This document shows positions 54,163 through 64,000 of a DNA stretch of 64,000 nucleotides, in pieces (position 1 is the first letter of the stretch; each line of letters begins with the position of its first letter). Below the pieces are notes generated by a model. That model worked only from the letters and a program-made list of their open reading frames with translations. It was not told the DNA's origin and did not search any database. The stretch lies in contig CM019692.1 of the NCBI GenBank assembly GCA_009760885.1, positions 49,939,430-50,003,429 of the forward strand, read 5' to 3'. The stretch comes from Achatina immaculata (taxonomy: Eukaryota > Mollusca > Gastropoda > Stylommatophora > Achatinidae). Position numbers and translations under genes: made by a program.

Positions 54163-54837
54163 ATCTGTTTTGTATTCTCATTATATTTATGGTGGAGAAC
54201 GATATAAACATAGGGGCTTACTTGTGGCTGTGTCGCGTATATGGACAACGGGTAAAAAAACAAAAAATCTCAGTTTCCCCTTAAGAAGTAACAAGCCCTC
54301 CTACGTATTCAATATTCAACAACTTCGCCACATTGAGCAAGTTAAAACCCTCCCCACAGCATTAGCATTTGCCTCGTGTCATTTTTTTTTTCAAAAATTA
54401 TTTATACATCTATGTACCTTCGGTTAAAGATCCGATTGCAATTTAATCTTGGAAAGTAAAAATATCCGTTCTATTTTGGAAAATTACTTTCCGCGAGCTC
54501 ATATATCCTATTTCTTTCCAATTTCGTTTCTAAATAGGTGAAAGTGTGGAAAAGAACTCGTAAATGCCAAAGCTATCTCGATCGATTAATGAGCTTTATC
54601 TAATTACTGGATGACTTTTAGATTGGGTTTCATCGTATCAGTGAGTATTGATTGACAGTCTGGCTCAGTATTCCAGCATATAGACGCATACGGACATTCA
54701 GATTTTTCCAGAGAAAGTGAATTATATCAATGAAAATTTTAAGTATGAATAAATTTTCGGTCTACCTCCTCCCGTTTGGCATATGCTGGAACAAAAACTG
54801 TTTATCGATAGATATAGTCATTCATTTATCATCCATC
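54163..54837. other. Unassigned
   Basis: The 54158-54427 plus frame shows no recognised motif. Nothing else is seen. Confidence 0.5.
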
Positions 54838-56059
<1,222 letters not shown>

Positions 56060-57478
56060 GCCCTGAACATGGTATTAATGTCAGGCTAGCATGGTATTAA
56101 CCTCAGGCTGCCGTGGTATTAACCTCAGGCTGCAATGATATTAACCTCAGGCTACCATGGTTCTAACATCAGGCTCCCATGATATTAACTTCAGGCTGCC
56201 ATGGTTCTAACATCAGGCTGCCATGGTTCTAACATCAGGCTGCCATGGTTCTAACATCAGGCGGCCATGGTTCTAACATCAGGCTGCCATGATATGAACC
56301 TCAGGCTGCCACGGTATTAATATCAGGCTGCCATGGTATTAACCTCAGGCTGCCATGGTATTAACCTCAGGCTGCCGTGGTATTAACCTCAGGCTGCCAT
56401 GTTACAAACTTCAGGCTGCCATGGTATTAACCTCAGGCTGCCGTGGTTCTAACATCAGGCTGCCATGGTACTAACCTCAAGCTGCCATGGTATTAAACTC
56501 AGGCTGTCATGGTACTAACATCAGGCTGCCATGGTATTAACCTCAGGCTGCCGTGGTATTAACCTCAGGCTGCCGTGGTATTAACCTCAGGCTGCCGTGG
56601 TATTAACCTCAGGCTGCCGTAGTATTAACCTCAGGCTGCCATGATATTAACCTCAAGCTGCCATGGTATTAACCTCAGGCTGCCATGTTACAAACTTCAG
56701 GCTGCCATGGTACTAACTTCAGGCTGTATTGGTACTAACCTCAAGCTGCCATGGTATTAACCTCAGGCTGCCGTGGTATTAACCTCAGGCTGCCATGGTA
56801 TTAACCTCAAGCTGCCGTGGTATTAACCTCAGGCTGCTGTGGTATTAACCTCAGGCTGCCGTGGTATTAACCTCAGGCTGCCATGGTATTAACCTCAGGC
56901 TGCCATGGTATTAACCTCAGGCTGCCATGGTATTAACCTCAAGCTGCCGTGGTATTAACCTCAGGCTGCCGTGGTATTAACCTCAAGCTGCCATGGTATT
57001 AACCTCAGGCTGCCGTGGTACAAACTTCAGACTGCCATGGTACTAACCTCAGGCTGCCATGTTACAGACTTCAGGTTGCCATGGTACTAACCTCAGGCTG
57101 CCATGTTACAGACTTCAGGCTGCCATGGTATTAACCTCGGGCTGCAATGGTATTAACTTCAAGCTGGCATGGTATTAACCTCAGGCTGCCATGGTATTAA
57201 CCTCAAGCTGCCATGGTATTAACCTCAGGCTGCCGTGGCATTAACCTCAAGCTGCCATGGTATTAACCTCAAGCTGCCATGGTATTAACCTCAGGCTGCC
57301 GTGGTATTAACCTCAGGCTGTCGTGGTATTAACCTCAGGCTGTCGTGGTATTAACCTCAGGCTGCCGTGGTATTAACCTCAGGCTGCCGTGGTACTAACA
57401 TCAGGCTGCCATGATATTAACCTCAGGCTGCCATGATATTAACCTCAGGCTGCCGTGGTATTAACGTCAGGCTGCAAC
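56060..57478 (+). repeat. 22-bp minisatellite, about 64 units
   Basis: A 1.4-kb array of GGCTGCCATGGTATTAACCT followed by CA. The main alternation is between TGCCATGG and TGCCGTGG. Minor variants (TTCTAACATCA, TTACAAACTTCA) cluster into subgroups. It is the longest array in the window and richer in GC than its flanks. Confidence 0.97.
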
Positions 57479-57569
57479 ATATTTTAACTCTAGTTCTTTT
57501 ATGCTGAAAAGAAACGCTTTTGTCAAGACGTATATGGGAACAACTTTTATCTCAGCAGCCTTCACGAGG

Positions 57570-57680
57570 ACTTACAACAAAGAAGATATTACGAGTTTTA
57601 TAACGAAGACGGTCTGATGATGTATATTACAACAGAGAATATCTGAGAACTTATAAAACAAAGAAGTGAATATTTGTAAC
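57570..57680 (+). repeat. Degenerate ~33-bp array, left part
   Basis: Units such as ACAACAGAGAATATCTGAGA followed by ACTTATAA. The array resumes at 58257 after about 575 bp of other DNA. Confidence 0.7.
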
Positions 57681-57740
57681 ACAGGGTGTTCGAAAAATTC
57701 CTGTACACTTTCCTGAGGCCACTGTTACTCCAGATATGCT
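57681..57740 (+). mobile_element. Mariner-type TIR relic
   Basis: CAGGGTGTTCGAAAAATTCC followed by TGTACACTTTC resembles a mariner-family terminal inverted repeat. A matching end was not found, so only one end is supported. The start also resembles the left end of the palindromic MITE at 13.04 kb. Confidence 0.5.
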
Positions 57741-57770
57741 ACATAAAACTTGGGAGGATGTCCATTGAGT

Positions 57771-57796
57771 GTGTGTGTGTGTGTGTGTGTGTGTGT
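57771..57796 (+). repeat. (GT)n microsatellite
   Basis: A perfect GT run. Confidence 0.95.
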
Positions 57797-57839
57797 CACC
57801 GTGGGAGTGTAAGACACAAGATAAATGGCCCTTGCAGTA

Positions 57840-57965
57840 CCAGTGACTCTAGTAATGAAAGCGGATGGATGTGTATTGCTCAGTTTTACAAAAGAAAGAA
57901 CGAAAGAGTGAAGAAAGTGGACAGAATCAAGAATGATAGAAAGCAAGATGAGTACTTAAATTGAA
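57840..57965 (+). repeat. Repeat M, copy 4
   Basis: CTCTAGTAATGAAAGCGGAT, GGATGTGTATTGCTCAGTTT, TACAAAAGAAAGAACGAAAG, then AGTGAAGAAAGTGGACAGAA and GATAGAAAGCAAGATG. It aligns with copies 2, 3 and 5 and includes one copy of the sequence amplified as the 32-bp array at 49 kb. Confidence 0.75.
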
Positions 57966-58256
57966 CAAATAACACAACAGATAAAAAAAAACAAGAAGAA
58001 TAGACGAAAAATATAGATGTAGCTTTTTTTGATCTTAGCTTTTTCATAGGATGTAAGAAAGACGGACAAAAAATAGCGTGGGAGCTAGCAACCGAGTCCA
58101 GAGTGTGAGCTCCCATGGTAGTATTTTGTGTCCGTCTGTCTAAAACTCTGAGAATTTCTTTACAAAACATCACACACGTTGTCCATGTCGCTGCGTTCGT
58201 CTTCCTACAGTGGCCTCTGAAACGTGTAAAGGAACTTGTGAACGCCTTGTACGTAG

Positions 58257-58480
58257 AAAACAAAAGAATATCCTGGAAGGTATAATATAACAAAAGAATA
58301 TCTTAGAAATTATAATATAACAAAACACTATCCTATAATATAACAAAAGAATATCCTAGAAGGTATAATATAACAAAAGAATATCATAGAAATTATAATA
58401 TAACAAAAAGAATATCATAGAAGGTATAATATAACAAAAGATGTTCGGAGAACTTGAATTACAACAAATGAAAATTGTTT
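58257..58480 (+). repeat. ~33-bp array, right part
   Basis: Five to six units of AACAAAAGAATATCCTAGAA followed by GGTATAATAT. They are more uniform than the left part, and the last units grade into GAGAACTTATAA as on the left. Confidence 0.88.
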
Positions 58481-58579
58481 TCTGAGAACTTATAATGCAA
58501 TGAATAAAATATGAGGACAAAGACTTTCAAAGGGCATAAAATCTGAAAGATTCCAAGGACTTAGAATTTTATAGCGAGC

Positions 58580-58790
58580 AAAGCCGGAGGCACCCCAGTC
58601 ACCCAGCTGTAGAAATGGGTACCCGACTTCTTCTGGAGTTGGGGAAGGAAAGGCAGCCAGGCGTGATACTGACCACATCACCCTCTAGTGTGATGACAGG
58701 TCAAGGAAAATATGGGCGTTAACACCATATCCCTATGTGCCTCTAAGGCATGACAGGATTACCTTTACTTTTTACTTTTTTTTAATTAGA
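58580..58790 (+). mobile_element. tRNA-SINE copy lacking its head
   Basis: It starts at GCCGGAGGCACCCCAGTCAC, just after the B box in the complete copy. It continues with GGTACCCGACTTCTTCTGGA, AGGCGTGATACTGACCACAT and CACCCTCTAGTGTG. The 3' end is ATATCCCTATGTGCCTCTAA then GGCATGACAGGATTACC with a (TTTAC)n tail. It is a 5'-truncated copy on the plus strand. Confidence 0.88.
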
Positions 58791-59036
58791 AAAGGTTCCA
58801 TTATTCAAGGTAACCATTTTGAGAAGATAGAATCTTGGCTGCGTTATCACAAATTTCTTGGGCACATATTGTTATCTCCACGGAAAGTTCAGCTAAGGTC
58901 CCCAGGACAGGTGATGAGGTAGACTGAGTACAGCCCACAATGTCTATCATTTCGTAAGAAAGAAATCTTGAGCGACTCGCACGAGAGCAACCAAAACGTC
59001 GCCCGCGCATGCTTGCCTGGTCTGTACTCGCTGGAG
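58791..59036. other. Unassigned
   Basis: No recognised content. Confidence 0.5.
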
Positions 59037-59074
59037 TATATAAGAAACCTGGCTCAGTGGTTCCATTTCTCACA
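59037..59074 (+). promoter_or_regulatory. Candidate pol II core promoter (TATA plus initiator)
   Basis: TATATAAG at 59037-59044 is followed about 30 bases later by TTTCTCACAAG, an initiator-like pyrimidine-CA. The upstream 60 bases are locally GC- and CpG-rich. No gene is recognised downstream, so this may be chance or the edge of an unrecognised element. Confidence 0.2.
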
Positions 59075-60118
59075 AGCGTAATTCTGAATCATTACGCATC
59101 GGCGAAAGTCATCGTCAGAAATGACTACTAAATATTTATTTCATCAATGATTTACATGAAGGTTTGTAGATTTCTAGAAACAATATAAATAAAAAAAGGT
59201 TTTAATAGGGATTTTAGCCGCAATATTAGGCGAAGGGGGAACTCATTTAACATGTGAACTGACCTATTTTCAGTGAGGATTTCCTTCAGGACAAACTTCT
59301 TCGAAGACGTGCAGTGCCTGGTGTTATCTGAAATGATTTGTATTTTCAGATATTCATATACTTACTCTTAATTCATTATATCGAGGAAAGTGTACGTTTA
59401 TGATCTCTCACTGTTTGTGTTAGTTTTGTTTTTTTCTTTTTATCTTCTGTGGTAACAGCATCAAGAGAACACAGAAGAAAGTTCACAAAAAGAAATAGAG
59501 GAAGAAAGCGAAAAGATAAAGGGAAAGAAGACAAAAGATCAAAAGGAAAAACAAAAAAAATGAGCGCTTGTTTCTGTTTCTGTTATGTTGGAGAACTATC
59601 ACAGCCAGGCTGGGGGAAGAGGTGTGCTACATAGCGCGGTGCGCTCGCTTTGCCAACCTCACAATTTAGAAGGTACCTCCCTACTTTCAGAGACCAGAGA
59701 CCTTCCTCGGGAACTCCGAGCCCTGATCTTGGCATTTCAGGTGACATTTTGCACTGTACAGCCACCTCGTAAAGTTGTTCACATTTGTAATGGAATCTGA
59801 GAGACTTCCTCAAGACATCTAGTCGACTTCCAAGTCACTACTCTTAGACAGCAGTAAAGGTAGGAGAAAGTAGTTTTCCATTTCATTACTTTATGCTTCC
59901 GATACTCTTTACTTTTCCACGTGTTATTTTCCCTGCATGTTTACACATGTATTGTTATTTGTTATATTTTTTTGTTCTTTTCATTAACTATTTTACTCTC
60001 AAATTAATGTGCACGTTCTACCAGAATAAACTTTTGATGATAAATTTTGGCAGAAAGAAACTGGAAAATGAAGTTACTCTGTAGTTTAAAAATACGGGCT
60101 TGGTTAGATATGTGCTAC
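59075..60118. other. Unassigned
   Basis: Purine-rich AAG/GAAAG sequence lies at 59460-59560. Short frames lack motifs. Confidence 0.5.
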
Positions 60119-60120
60119 TT

Positions 60121-60152
<32 letters not shown>

Positions 60153-60164
60153 GGGGGGGAGGGG
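60119..60164 (+). repeat. (TTG)n followed by a G-run
   Basis: Ten or more TTG units followed by G7-A-G4. Confidence 0.95.
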
Positions 60165-60329
60165 TATTTAGACTTTGCTTAAATATCTCTCTGAGCATTG
60201 ATTTAATTTGTTGTGTAAGATCTATCAATACTGCCAGTGGTGTTTTGAAGAGAAGGGGTTATATTTGGATCAATTTTCTGCCTGTTAATTCCGATATTTG
60301 AATATTAATGAGCTAGATTATCCCTGAAT

Positions 60330-60413
60330 CCATGTCAGTCTGTGGTATTATCCATGTCAGTCTGTGATATTACCCATGTCAGTCTGTGATATTATCCATG
60401 TTACTATGTGATA
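60330..60413 (+). repeat. ~23-bp tandem repeat, four units
   Basis: Units of CCATGTCAGTCTGTGATATT followed by AT or AC. Confidence 0.9.
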
Positions 60414-61410
60414 CTTAATTGGAAAATAAACGGAATGGAAAATTTGTTATGGCTGGTAGACGGATATAACAATGTCTTAATATGAGGGAAAGTTCTTAGC
60501 AGTGCTATGTATCCTTACTGTCTTAGATCAATAGTTTTTTTTAAAAAAACAGAGTTTCGTGTTCAAAATTATATACTTAATTCTTGTCTTTGCTGTCTGA
60601 CGTGGTCTTAAGCCAGATTTATCTCTCTAGTAATGCCATCATCTTAGCTTCTGCGCTGCCCTGTCTGTTTTAAATGTACTCTCTTAAAGCACTGTGATGT
60701 AGGTAACATCTAACCGTTCGTTTCTATCATTCTGTCATTATTTTGGGATCATGTGTTCCGTGGATTTCCCTGCATTGCCAATCGCCATTTATTTGTTTTT
60801 CTTGTGTGAACAAACATTTAGACTGCAGTTTTCGGATTCCTACGGGAAATAATGTTTAACCCTTTTTTTATCGTCTTGGCAATGAGAGAAATACGACTAT
60901 TTTGTTTAACTAAAGATGTCCCAAGTACCATATTTCTTTCTTTTTTTTTAGTATGTCTTTTTTTAGATGCTTTTCTCAGACAAAGCGCTTAGTTTTTCTA
61001 TCTCCACAACAAAACGTTATAAAATAAGACATTTGTTCCAGTCACCGGCTTCATCAAGTATCTTAATGTATGGCCTTGTGGTCCAGTAATAGCGGCTGTT
61101 TCCCTTTGGTTGTTGATGCCAGGGGTTCTTCCTTTCACGTGTGATGAGCTCTCCATTTCCATCCTCCTTCACATCTTTGCAGTCTGCTGTTTTTTTTTTC
61201 AAAATAATTCTCCTTTGTTTATATTCGGACTCTCCTCCAGGGAGTTCCTCTTCTTCTTCTTTTTTTTTTTTTGTTACGTTAGCATTAAGATATAGTTCCG
61301 GTTCAGAACATTAAGTATTTTCTTCATAATATAGAATACGGGACACGATTTTAACACTTTCAAGTCCAGAGTCCAGGACTGAAGCTAAAGTGTGTGTGAG
61401 TGTGTGTGTA
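60414..61410. other. Unassigned
   Basis: The minus frame at 61017-61202 has no recognised motif. Poly-T runs are at about 61192 and 61259. Confidence 0.5.
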
Positions 61411-61600
61411 TATATAATGAGGGTGATTCAGAAAGTAAAGGCAAATTGTCAATTTCAAATATATAAATATATAAATATAATTTAGTTAGAGATATAAGTC
61501 ATATATGTCATTTTTCTAAATAATCACCCGCCTTTTCAATACACTTCTTTCACCGGTTCATAAACTTCTTTATTCCATTAGAGAAAGAAAATTTCGGTTG
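61411..61600 (-). mobile_element. Mariner remnant (TIR plus transposase C-terminus)
   Basis: The left end reads GAGGGTGATTCAGAAAGTAA, a typical mariner TIR, near TATA. On the minus strand, the sequence leading into it reads NGIKKFMNR, a stop, then KKCIEKAGDYLEK and a stop. This is the C-terminal signature of many mariner transposases (…W-KCIE--GDY-EK). The rest of the gene is missing. Confidence 0.78.
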
Positions 61601-62449
61601 TGTTCTCAGAGTATACATTATACGCGCTTGATAGGCAACATTCCGTTAAAAAAATGTGGCTATTAGTTGCTAATTAGTGTCGTTTAATCTTATAACTGCT
61701 AATATTTAAAGTGAACAAATAGTACAAAATAAGATTAGAAATTGAGACGGTAAAATAGATTGAGGACAGACTATAGGAACAAAGACCTACTCCCAAACAA
61801 ACAAACGAAAGATAAGATGCATGAGAAACAGCCACCAACAACTACAGTTAAAAAAAAAAAGCGTGAATGTGTTAGGGCAAGAGGATAAAGGCTTGAAGTC
61901 AGGAAGTACACAAAGCTGTCATTAATCAAAACGGGTTTAAGGATTGCTCATAACAAAGGCAGCCAGCCCCTCAACAACAATTAGCTCTAAAGAAAGCCAG
62001 GGTGTATGAACCCACAGGAGAGTCTGCTAAGATCGAAACGCGCGTCAGAGTGAACGTTTTGGATGGTGAGAAAACATAGATTGTTTTGTGATGAGCACTG
62101 CCGTCTTGAGCTACCTCCTCTGGGTTGTTGCTGGGGGGTTGGGGGAGGGGGGGGGGGGAAGGGGAGCATTAATTCTTCGGCTTGCTCCATCTCGTGTGTA
62201 CTTGAAGTCGATTGGGGCTCTGTGAGGTACCTGAAGCTACGTTATTTATTATGTTATTTATTGTGTTATTTATTACTATACTACATTTTAAATTTGCCTC
62301 TTTATTGTCCACGGCATCTGTTCCTTTGTTCTTCGGGCTTTTTTTTTCTTTTGTCATTTTAAAATATATTTCTTTTTCTCTTGTCTGCTTTCTCTTAGAC
62401 CTTTCAGTGCTGAGGAAGGGGGGTGGGGGTGGGGGAGCAAATAGACTTT
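61601..62449. other. Unassigned, with strong G-tracts
   Basis: G-tracts lie at 62133-62164 (runs of 6, 5 and about 12 G) and 62418-62436 (6, 5 and 5 G). Short TTATTTATTATG-type repeats lie near 62240-62275. No gene is recognised. Confidence 0.6.
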
Positions 62450-62985
62450 TTGATAGGGCTGGACTATCTGCCTCGTATAAGGAGATTTTAAAGATAGGGC
62501 TGGACTATCTGCCTCGTATAAGGAGATTTTAAAGATAGGGCTGGACTATCTGCCTCGTATAAGGAGATTTTAAAGATAGGGCTGGACTATTTGCCTCGTA
62601 TAAGGAGATTTTAAAGATAGGTCTGGACTATTTGCCTCGTATAAGGAGATTTTAAAGATAGGTCTGGACTATTTTGTATTGTTTTATATTAGGGCTGGAT
62701 TTTAAAGATAGGGCTGGACTATTTTGTATTGTTTTATATTAGGGCTGGATTTTAAAGATAGGTCTGGACTATTTTGTATTATTTTATATTAGGGCTGGAT
62801 TTTAAAGATAGGGCTGGACTATTTGTCTCGTGTAAGGAGATTTTAAAGATGGGGCTGGACTGTTTCCTTTATATAACGGGAGATTAAGATAGGATTCGAC
62901 CATTTGTGTCATATAAATGGGATATTTAAGACATGATTCGAGTATTTCTTTCATATAATGGGATATTTAAGATAAGACTGGACTG
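62450..62985 (+). repeat. ~41-bp minisatellite, left block
   Basis: Units of AGGGCTGGACTATCTGCCTC followed by GTATAAGGAGATTTTAAAGAT, five to six times. A variant block of about 64 bp (GACTATTTTGTATTGTTTTA then TATTAGGGCTGGATTTTAAA) follows, itself repeated three times, then degraded units. The array resumes after repeat M copy 5 at 63274-63370. Confidence 0.92.
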
Positions 62986-62998
62986 TTTCATTTAAAGG

Positions 62999-63260
62999 CA
63001 TTCCATGTTCGACTTTCTTACAAGGAGGAGGACAAAAGGCAAAATCTGTATATTTTTCATTCTCTTTTTCGTGTTTTTTAAATTTAGTGTTGTTTTTGTA
63101 TGTAATCCGTGAAAAAAAAAGCTTTTGCCGAAATATTGGATTGTTGTATGTCCTTCATTTATATCTTGCTTTTTTTGGCCATTCTTGTTTATACCAACTT
63201 TACTCACTCTTTCTATCTTTTTTATTTTTGGTTGTAAAACTGTACAATGCACCCATCTGT
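62999..63260 (-). mobile_element. Repeat M, copy 5, with 13-bp TSD
   Basis: Read on the minus strand, it starts ACAGATGGGTGCATTGTACA and runs through GTTTTACAACCAAAAATAAA, AGATAGAAAGAGTGAGTAAA and AAGAATGGCC, to AAAAGCAAGATATAAATG and an AT-rich end. The direct repeat TTTCATTTAAAGG (62986-62998 and 63261-63273) flanks it exactly. This shows that repeat M is a mobile element that makes long TSDs. It has no recognised coding sequence. Confidence 0.8.
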
Positions 63261-63273
63261 TTTCATTTAAAGG

Positions 63274-63370
63274 AATATGTAAGATAGGGGCTCGACTGTT
63301 TGTTTCATATAAATTGGATATTTAAGACAGGGCTCGACTGTTTCATATAACTGGATAAATATTTAAGATA
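63274..63370 (+). repeat. ~41-bp minisatellite, right block
   Basis: Two to three degraded units of TAAGATAGGGGCTCGACTGT followed by TTGTTTCATATAA, continuing the array split by repeat M. Confidence 0.82.
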
Positions 63371-64000
63371 TCTTGTTATCGCCTCTGTCCATGGCCCGCC
63401 TGGACAGCTTCTACCACTGTTATCTGCACTTTTAGAATGAATGTTTGGGGAGAGGGGGGGGGAGTTGTGGAATACTGTCTGGCTGTTGCTATGTAACGTA
63501 GCCAAATCGTTTGCCTTTTTAAAAAAGTAGAGAGCCGACATACTACACTTCTTGATATGTACTATATAAGGGACATATTTTCTTTTCTTTGTTTTACGTT
63601 TGCTTTCAACTGATTATTGAACAATGCACTTGCCTTATGATTATTTCTTGTTACGGTTTGGGTGGGAAATGGCGGAATGCATATTTTCCAGGTTAACAAC
63701 GGTTTTAATTTATTGTATAAACTGTTTAAGCTAATCAGAATAGTCGAAGGCTTACTCTACACAGTTTTGCTACAGCAACGATTTATATTCGACTCATTAT
63801 TTTTGCAGACATGCACACGGTGTTATACGTTCGGCTCTAGTATTTACTTTATATGTATGCCGTTTATTTTCTTCTATCTTTACCTCTGCCGTTTCCTTGC
63901 ATTCTGTTCTATCCGAGTTTTCCAGTATATCTCAACCCCTCTTTTTTGTTCTGATGTTTTCTTTTTAAATGTCTTTTCTTTTTTTAGTCGTAATACCTCT
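63371..64000. other. Unassigned
   Basis: A G-run lies at about 63452-63462. No gene or element is recognised to the end of the window. Confidence 0.5.

Noticed and set aside
61017..61202. A 61-residue minus-strand frame that resembled a LINE linker
   Set aside because: It lacks any conserved RT or endonuclease block and no second copy is seen in the window.

Overview
The window looks like eukaryotic, animal intergenic DNA. It is AT-rich, has no operon-like spacing, and is packed with non-LTR retrotransposon (LINE) remnants, a tRNA-headed SINE, Tc1/mariner relics, palindromic MITE-like elements, microsatellites and more than a dozen minisatellite arrays. Several distinct LINE families with reverse-transcriptase C-termini ending in a GRPR-type motif, together with a tRNA-SINE that ends like one of them, fit a lophotrochozoan (probably a mollusc). 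That assignment is an inference. I recognise no host protein-coding gene, tRNA gene or rRNA gene. The long open frames are low-complexity, minisatellite, LINE or transposase frames.

Layout. 1-8.4 kb: minisatellite carrying LINE-A copy A1, LINE-B copy B1, a SINE, LINE-E, CT-rich tracts, and an L2/CR1-like LINE with a LINE-H inserted in its 3' region and another LINE abutting tail to tail. 8.4-17.4 kb: tandem repeats, short LINE-A copy A2, LINE-A copy A3 with an internal inversion, a LINE-D fragment, a 172-bp palindromic MITE and a 32-bp array. 17.9-21.1 kb: the longest LINE-A copy (A4, about 2.5 kb of element) interrupted by a second LINE-A (A5), followed by 40-, 26- and 36-bp arrays to 23.1 kb. 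23.9-25.5 kb: a GC-rich repeat block followed by a U2 snRNA-like retrocopy with a 17-bp target-site duplication (TSD). 25.5-36 kb: LINE-D, an internally deleted LINE-A (A6), TG, 42-bp and 39-bp repeats, a SINE relic and a long-TIR palindrome. 36-47.2 kb: LINE-B, LINE-C and LINE-A (A7) pieces, a Tc1-like transposase relic, a 28-bp array split by a SINE, repeat G with a LINE-B in it, and a deleted mariner with about 175-bp TIRs. 47-64 kb: 32-bp array with repeat M, LINE-A copies A8 and A9, a 750-bp foldback, a large GATA tract, a 1.4-kb 22-bp array, a SINE, a mariner relic, and a 41-bp array split by repeat M.

The sequence itself shows much of the insertion history. Exact or near-exact TSDs bracket many elements: 13 bp for A1 and A2, 12 bp for A5 inside A4, 11 bp for A6, 10 bp for B2, 12 bp for the LINE-H in the L2/CR1-like LINE, 17 bp for the U2 copy, and 13 bp for one repeat M copy. 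The points most worth checking are: a LINE whose stop codon lies in its own tetranucleotide tail, short LINE-A derivatives keeping a shared GC-rich 5' head, a SINE whose 3' end resembles LINE-B, the U2-like retrocopy, and minisatellites that appear to have grown out of, or been split by, mobile elements.
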